A stretch of 64,000 bases of DNA from positions 1-64,000 of the forward strand of contig CALYLO010000014.1 in assembly GCA_944800085.1 (NCBI GenBank), written 5' to 3'. The notes under the pieces were generated by a model. It was not told the DNA's origin, did not search any database, and saw nothing but the letters and a program-made list of their open reading frames with translations. A program made the position numbers and the translations under genes. Positions 59,188 through 64,000 of this stretch are shown one piece after another (within the stretch, counting starts at the first letter, position 1; each line of letters begins with the position of its first letter). The DNA is from Paenibacillus melissococcoides. Its GTDB lineage: Bacteria; Bacillota; Bacilli; Paenibacillales; Paenibacillaceae.

Positions 59188-60255
59188 ATGAATATATATC
59201 GGTATGAAGAAAATCCGCTCATTACGCCGGCTGATGTCAAGCCGCATCGCCCCGACTTCGAGGTGATCGGCGCGTTCAATGCGGGCGTCGCGACTTATAA
59301 CGGCGAAGTGTTGCTGCTGCTCCGCGTAGCCGAGCGCCCGATCAGCAACGACCCGAACATCGTGAAGGCGCCCGTGTTCAACCCGGAGACGAAGGAGCTG
59401 GACATCATTGAGCTTCGCGCGGACGACGAACGTTACGATTTCTCCGATCCGCGGGTTATCCGCAACAAGTCGCAAAGCGCCACGTTCGAATATTTGACCT
59501 CCATCTCCTATATTCGCATTGCCCGGAGCAAGGACGGGCACCGCTTCACGATAGACGAGAAGCCATTCGTCTATCCATCGACGGAATTGGAGACGTTCGG
59601 CATCGAGGATCCGCGCGTGACGCAGATCGGTGACACGTATTACATTTATTTCTCGGCCGTATCTCCGGTCGGCGTCGGGGAGTCGATGGTATCGACGAAG
59701 GATTTCGTCAATGTGACGCATCACGGCATGATTTTCAGCCCGGATAATAAGGATGTCCTCATTTTCCCGGAGAAAATCAACGGCAAATATTATGCGCTGC
59801 ACCGCCCGACGACGAAAAGCATCGGCAACCCCGAAATCTGGATCGCCGAGTCGGATAACTTGCTCTATTGGGGCAATCACCGTCATCTGCTTGGCTTGCG
59901 ACCGGGCATGTGGGACAGCGGCCGCATGGGCGGCGGAGCCGTGCCGTTCAAGACGGAGAAGGGCTGGCTCGAGCTGTACCATGGCGCGACGAAGGAGCAC
60001 CGCTACTGCATGGGCGCCGTGCTGCTGGACCTGAACGATCCGGCGAAGGTCATCGCCCGCTCCGAGCGGCCGGTGATGGAGCCGGAAGCGGATTACGAGA
60101 AGAACGGCTTCTTTGGCGATGTCGTCTTTTCTTGCGGCGCCATCGTGGAAGGCGATACGGTCAAGATGTACTATGGCGTAGCGGATACATCGATGGCCTG
60201 CGCGGAGCTGAGCATCAAGGAAATTTTGGAGAGCTTGACCTATTTCGACGAATAA
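59188..60255 (+). CDS. GH130 beta-mannoside phosphorylase
   Basis: 355 aa; ATG 59188 with GAGGAG upstream (the frame runs back to 59041 but that part is flank or IS sequence). GH130 propeller signatures: NIYRYEENPLITPADVKPHRPDFEVIGAFNAGVATYNGEVLLLLRVAERP, ETFGIEDPRVTQIGDTYYIYFSA (catalytic-loop Asp), RPTTKSIGNPEIWIAESDNLLYWG, RMGGGAVPFKTEKGWLELYHGA and CGAIVEGDTVKMYYGVADTSMACAE. Such enzymes phosphorolyse beta-mannosides to mannose-1-phosphate. It reminds me of the Listeria beta-1,2-mannobiose enzyme Lin0857, which is a recollection, not an alignment. Confidence 0.9.
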   Translation: MNIYRYEENPLITPADVKPHRPDFEVIGAFNAGVATYNGEVLLLLRVAERPISNDPNIVKAPVFNPETKELDIIELRADDERYDFSDPRVIRNKSQSATFEYLTSISYIRIARSKDGHRFTIDEKPFVYPSTELETFGIEDPRVTQIGDTYYIYFSAVSPVGVGESMVSTKDFVNVTHHGMIFSPDNKDVLIFPEKINGKYYALHRPTTKSIGNPEIWIAESDNLLYWGNHRHLLGLRPGMWDSGRMGGGAVPFKTEKGWLELYHGATKEHRYCMGAVLLDLNDPAKVIARSERPVMEPEADYEKNGFFGDVVFSCGAIVEGDTVKMYYGVADTSMACAELSIKEILESLTYFDE

Positions 60256-60275
60256 AAAGCAGCAGAGACAGGGAG

Positions 60276-60305
60276 ACGCCAAGGCCGGGAGGTCTTGGCG
60301 TTTTC
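60276..60305 (+). terminator. Terminator/attenuator between GH130 and GH2
   Basis: Stem ACGCCAAG/CTTGGCGT then TTTC, 20 bp after the GH130 stop. It may lower expression of the downstream genes. Confidence 0.7.
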
Positions 60306-60321
60306 TGGATAGGAGCGCGAC

Positions 60322-62885
60322 ATGAGACTGAACGAGAACTGGAAGCTGCGCGATTTCAATATCGGCGAGGCGCGCGATTTGGAGGTGGCTTCTCCCGAGT
60401 ATATCGATTATTTCTGGATGACGGCGAAGGTGCCGGGGGATGTGCATACGACGCTGATACAGAAGGGCATTATCGAGGATCCGTTCTATGGGCATAACGA
60501 TCAGAAATGCCGCTGGGTCGAGGAGAAGGTGTGGTGGTACCGCACGACGTTTCATTGGGACGGGCAGTTGGAGGACATGGAGCGGAGGAGCTTGTCTTTG
60601 AAGGGCTCGATACGTTCGCGACCGTGTATTTGAACGGGGTCGAATTGGGCTCCACGGACAATATGTTCATCAGCCATTCGTTCGAGGTGACGCGGGAGCT
60701 GAACAAGGGCAAGAACGTCCTCGCGGTCAAGCTGGATCCGGTTCACCTGCATGTACAGAGCAAGATGCAATATTATTGGTCCGGCTTCAGCAAAAAAAGG
60801 ATATGGACGCGCAAGGCGCAAAGCCACTACGGCTGGGACTGGGGGCCGCGGCTCGTGTGCGCGGGAATATGGAAGGATGTCCATCTGGTGAAGCGGCGCC
60901 GTGCGTATGTCGACAATGTGTTCGCTCATACGGTGGAGGTTAAGGATGGCGAGGCGATGATCGAGGTGGCGGTCGAGGCCCGGGTATTCGACCGCCGCGG
61001 CGCTTGTGCCGCGGAAGTGGCCTTGCTGGACGTCGAAGGCAGGCAGGTGGCGGGGCAGACGTTCGTGCTTGATCGCAGCCTGGGCTTCATGCCGGACGGT
61101 GCTATCTGTGCGCATGGCCTGTCCGGCCGCGCACGTCTCCGGGTGCCCAATCCGCGGCTGTGGTGGACGCATGATCTGGGCGAGCCCTATTTGTACAGGC
61201 TGGAAGTGACGCTGCGGAGCGGCGGCGATGCCGTGGATGAGCGGCAGCAGCGCTTCGGCATCCGGACACTGGAGCTGATGCTGCATGACGAGGAAGGGCA
61301 GCATGCGTTCACGTTCGTGCTCAACGGGGTGAAGCTGTTCGCGAAGGGCGCGAACTGGATCCCGATCGACAGCTTCATTGCGGCGGTGCCGGACGAGCGT
61401 TATTCGCGGTATATCCGGATGGCGCAGGAAGCCAATATGAATATGCTGCGCGTCTGGGGCGGCGGCATTTATGAGCGGGATATTTTTTATGAGGAGTGCG
61501 ATCGGCTCGGGCTGCTGGTCTGGCAGGACTTCATGTTCGCCTGCGCCCTCTATCCGGACTATAACCGCAACTTCATGGATAATGTGTGGCGGGAGATCGA
61601 GCAGGTCGTCAAGCGGCTGCGCAGCCGGACCTGTCTCGCTCTCTGGTGCGGCAATAACGAGAACGACTGGCTGTATGAAGCGCTGCATTCGAGCGGCGAC
61701 ATCCCGCATCCGTTCTATGGAGAGAAAATATACCACGAGCTGATGCCGGCCCTGCTGGAGACGCTCGATCCGACGCGCATGTTCTGGCCGAGCTCACCTT
61801 ACGGGGGCAATGATCACAACTCGCGCGAGGTGGGCGATACGCATAATTGGCAGGTATGGCATGGCAACATCGAGCCGCGGGTCTTCGGCGAGCCGCAGGT
61901 GCAGGACTATAGCGTCGAAGGGCTGTCGTTCAAAAAATTCAAGGGCGACACGACGAAATTCGCCAGCGAATTCGGCATGCATGCCTCCTCGAACCGCTAC
62001 ACGCTGCAGCGCAACATACCGGAGAGCCAGTTCCGCTGGGGCAGCGACGAGATGATGTACCGCAACAAGGATATCCATCATCCGAAGGGCATCCTGCTGA
62101 TGGAAGGCTATACCGGGGCTCCTGCGAATATGGAAGAGTACATCAATTATTCGATGCTGACGCAGGCCGAAGGGCTCAAATACGGCATCGAGCATTACCG
62201 CCGCCGCAAGCCGGATACGAGCGGCGCGTTGTTCTGGCAGTTGAACGATTGCTGGCCCGGCACGAGCTGGTCGGTCATCGACTATTACGGGCTGCCCAAG
62301 GCGGCGTATCATTATGCGCGGAAGTTCTATGCGCCGGTGCTGCTGACGGCGGATCACGATCCGGGCCAGGGGCTGCATCTGTGGGCGCTCAACGACCGGC
62401 TGGAGTCTTATGAAGATCAGGTCCGGCTGGCCGTGTACCGGATGGATGGAACGAAGCTGTATGAGCGCGAATACGAGATATGCCTGGAGCCGAATGGCAA
62501 AAGGGAGCTGGATGCGCTGACCGAAGCGGAGCTGACGAACGGAGCGGATCCGTCGGAGGTAGTGTGTGTCATCTCGTCCGGAAGCGGCCTCACGGAAGAT
62601 AATTATGTGTACTTGCGCGACTATAAGGAGATGCGCTTCGAGCCGGCGAGCCTCCGGATCGGCGTGGACGAGGAGGCCGGCATCATCCGTATCGAGACGG
62701 ACCGGGCGGTCCGCATGGTCAAGATCGAGCTGGATGAGGCGTGGATTGCGGCGAGCGACAACTTCTTCGATCTGCTGCCCGGGCGAACGAAGGAGATTCG
62801 GATCTCGCAGGCGGAAGGCAAGCCGATTCCGTGGGCGACGCTGCGCGTCACGGCCTTGAATTCGTCCGGCAGCCGTGAACGGTGA
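60322..62885 (+). pseudogene. GH2 beta-mannosidase, one-base frameshift
   Basis: ATG 60322 begins RLNENWKLRDFNIGEARD and continues KVPGDVHTTLIQKGIIEDPFYGHND...VWWYRTTFHW, the normal N-terminus of beta-mannosidases. Near 60575-60595 one base is lost and the protein goes on in another frame as ELVFEGLDTFATVYLNGVELG to 62885. The catalytic TIM barrel is intact: WGGGIYERDIFYEECDRLGLLVWQDFMFACALYP, acid/base Glu in LWCGNNENDW, nucleophile Glu in FASEFGMHA, and FWQLNDCWPGTSWSVIDYYG. The repaired product would be about 855 aa, typical for this GH2 group. Confidence 0.85.
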
Positions 62886-62998
62886 CGGTGGAGAGACGCG
62901 GGCTGCCGGGTCGCCATCTGCGAGCAGATGGAGGATCCGTCGCGAGCGGCCCAGGGATGGAGAAGGAGATTAATCATACGGGAAAAGGGATGAGGAGC

Positions 62999-63886
62999 AT
63001 GAAAGCGGCAGTACTGCGCGGAACGAAAATGATGGAGGTAACGGAATGGGCCGAGCGCGCGCCCGGCAAGGACGAGGTGAGGCTGCGCGTCGTCTGCTGC
63101 GGCATTTGCGGCACTGACCAGCATATCTACCACGGCCATCCGGGATCGGCGGAGGTGAAGCCGCCGATCGTGCTCGGCCATGAGCTGGCCGGCATCGTCG
63201 ACGCCGTGGGGGAGGCGGTCGCGGAGCTGCGCCCGGGCGACCGGGTGTCTGTCGACCCGAATATCTATTGCGGGGCGTGCGAATATTGCCGGGGCGGCCG
63301 GGCCCACTTGTGCGATCGGCTGCAGGCCGTCGGCGTGACGAGGGACGGCGGGATGGGCCAATACTGCGTAGTGCCGGCAGCCAACTGCTACAAGCTGCCC
63401 GACCCGGTGAGCTGGGTCGAGGGGGCGATGGCCGAGCCGCTCGGCTGCGTGCTCCACGGCTTCAAGAAGCTGGAGCTGCGGGCGAATCAGCATGTGCTGA
63501 TTATCGGGGGCGGCTTCATCGGCCAGTTGTTCCTGCAGCTCGCCGCGGCCGCGGGCGTCGCGCGCATTACCGTAAGCGAACCGGCTGCGCACAAGCACGG
63601 GATATTGCGGGAGCTGGGCGCCGAAGCCGTCGTCTCGCCGCTGGAGGCAGGCGCAGCGGACGAGCTGCGCAGCACGGCCGATGTCGTAATCGAGTGCGCC
63701 GGCCGCCCGGAGTCCGTGGAGCTGGCCTTGGAGGCGGCCCGCAAGGGCGGGCAGGTTCTGCTCTTCGGCGTCGCTTCTCCGGAGGCGCGGGCCAGCCTGT
63801 CGCCATTCGAGGTGTTCAACAAGGAGCTGCGCATCATGGGCTATCATTCCCTCGTGCTCAGGCATGAATCGGGGCATGATGACTAA
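62999..63886 (+). CDS. Zinc-dependent medium-chain dehydrogenase, C-terminus missing
   Basis: 295 aa; ATG 62999 behind GAGGAG (the frame runs back to 62882). Catalytic zinc site CCGICGTDQHIYHG and GHE in VLGHELAGIVDAVG; structural zinc site CGACEYCRGGRAHLC; Rossmann GGGFIGQL. Sorbitol-dehydrogenase/L-threonine-type alcohol dehydrogenase. The family is normally about 340-350 aa. Here homology stops after FEVFNKELRIMG and a foreign tail YHSLVLRHESGHDD follows, so about 45-50 residues are lost. Probably oxidises a polyol or keto-sugar from the same pathway if still active. Confidence 0.85.
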   Translation: MKAAVLRGTKMMEVTEWAERAPGKDEVRLRVVCCGICGTDQHIYHGHPGSAEVKPPIVLGHELAGIVDAVGEAVAELRPGDRVSVDPNIYCGACEYCRGGRAHLCDRLQAVGVTRDGGMGQYCVVPAANCYKLPDPVSWVEGAMAEPLGCVLHGFKKLELRANQHVLIIGGGFIGQLFLQLAAAAGVARITVSEPAAHKHGILRELGAEAVVSPLEAGAADELRSTADVVIECAGRPESVELALEAARKGGQVLLFGVASPEARASLSPFEVFNKELRIMGYHSLVLRHESGHDD

Positions 63887-63915
63887 ATAGGGGTGTAACG
63901 AAGAGGAGGCCAATC

Positions 63916-64000
63916 ATGGAAAAGCAATTTACGATAAAAAATCCGCAAGGCGTGCATGCGCGTCCGGCGGGAGCCATTATGAAAAAAGCCGCCGAGTTCC
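63916..64000 (+). CDS. HPr-family phosphocarrier protein (partial)
   Basis: First 28 residues, ATG 63916 behind GAGGAGG: EKQFTIKNPQGVHARPAGAIMKKAAEF. The GVHARPA signature with phospho-accepting His14 defines HPr of the phosphotransferase system. The window ends inside it, so the regulatory Ser46 region that separates HPr from Crh-like proteins cannot be seen. It follows the carbohydrate operon after only 29 bp, suggesting co-expression. Confidence 0.88.
   Translation, partial: MEKQFTIKNPQGVHARPAGAIMKKAAEF

Noticed and set aside
1..64000. Search by eye for CRISPR arrays, tRNAs and rRNA
   Set aside because: No evenly spaced long direct repeats, no cloverleaf-like T-arm signals in intergenic regions and no rRNA-like sequence were found.

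Overview
The window looks like the chromosome of a Paenibacillus-type firmicute. Supporting signs are moderately high GC in the host part, strong AGGAGG ribosome-binding sites, an endolysin carrying an S-layer-homology (SLH) domain, copper-amine-oxidase-like 'stalk' domains on exported proteins, an ECF sigma/DUF4179 anti-sigma pair, a UvsE endonuclease and sugar ABC operons without their own ATPase. The species cannot be named from the sequence. No rRNA, tRNA or CRISPR array was seen.

1-29,526: most of a siphovirus-type prophage on the + strand. The left edge (integrase, repressor) lies outside the window. Order: a replication module (DUF3102 and VapE primase/helicase, both broken by many indels in the first 1.6 kb; a cluster of GTTGCC repeats that could be the phage origin; VRR-NUC nuclease; SNF2 helicase); an ArpU/DUF1492-type late regulator; a low-GC orphan gene and a self-contained HicAB toxin-antitoxin unit; terminases, portal, minor head protein, scaffold and capsid; head-tail connectors, tail tube, tail chaperones with a probable recoded overlap, an 845-aa tape measure, tail hub, fibre and XkdW/XkdX-like proteins; holin and SLH-endolysin; then AT-rich cargo (a secreted protein interrupted exactly at a slippery A_AAA_AAC, and a YolD-like protein).

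29,600-44,300: host genes. These are uvsE, fabI, an inositol-phosphatase-family enzyme, a Cys-type sulfatase, a cupin, two small membrane proteins, a membrane-anchored C39-like protease with stalk domains (- strand), a frameshifted ECF sigma factor with its DUF4179 anti-sigma, a secreted DUF4367-like protein and two tandem paralogous solute-binding lipoproteins without permeases. A decayed second copy of the secreted gene follows.

44,800-50,200: an insertion-rich scar. It holds an IS4-family element, an IS1182-family element, a ~140-bp repeat next to each, a trpB remnant with an internal deletion, and a ROK-family sugar kinase.

50,271-64,000: a carbohydrate locus. A LacI-type repressor is divergent from binding protein - permease - permease - GH13 - DUF1861 - GH130 - GH2 mannosidase-like - zinc dehydrogenase - HPr-like protein. 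GH130 and DUF1861 together point to beta-mannoside, probably beta-1,2-mannoside, phosphorolysis. An IS110-family element with a structured non-coding end (candidate bridge RNA) splits the operon between DUF1861 and GH130. The GH2 gene has a frameshift and the dehydrogenase lacks its C-terminus, so the locus may be decaying or the assembly may contain indels.
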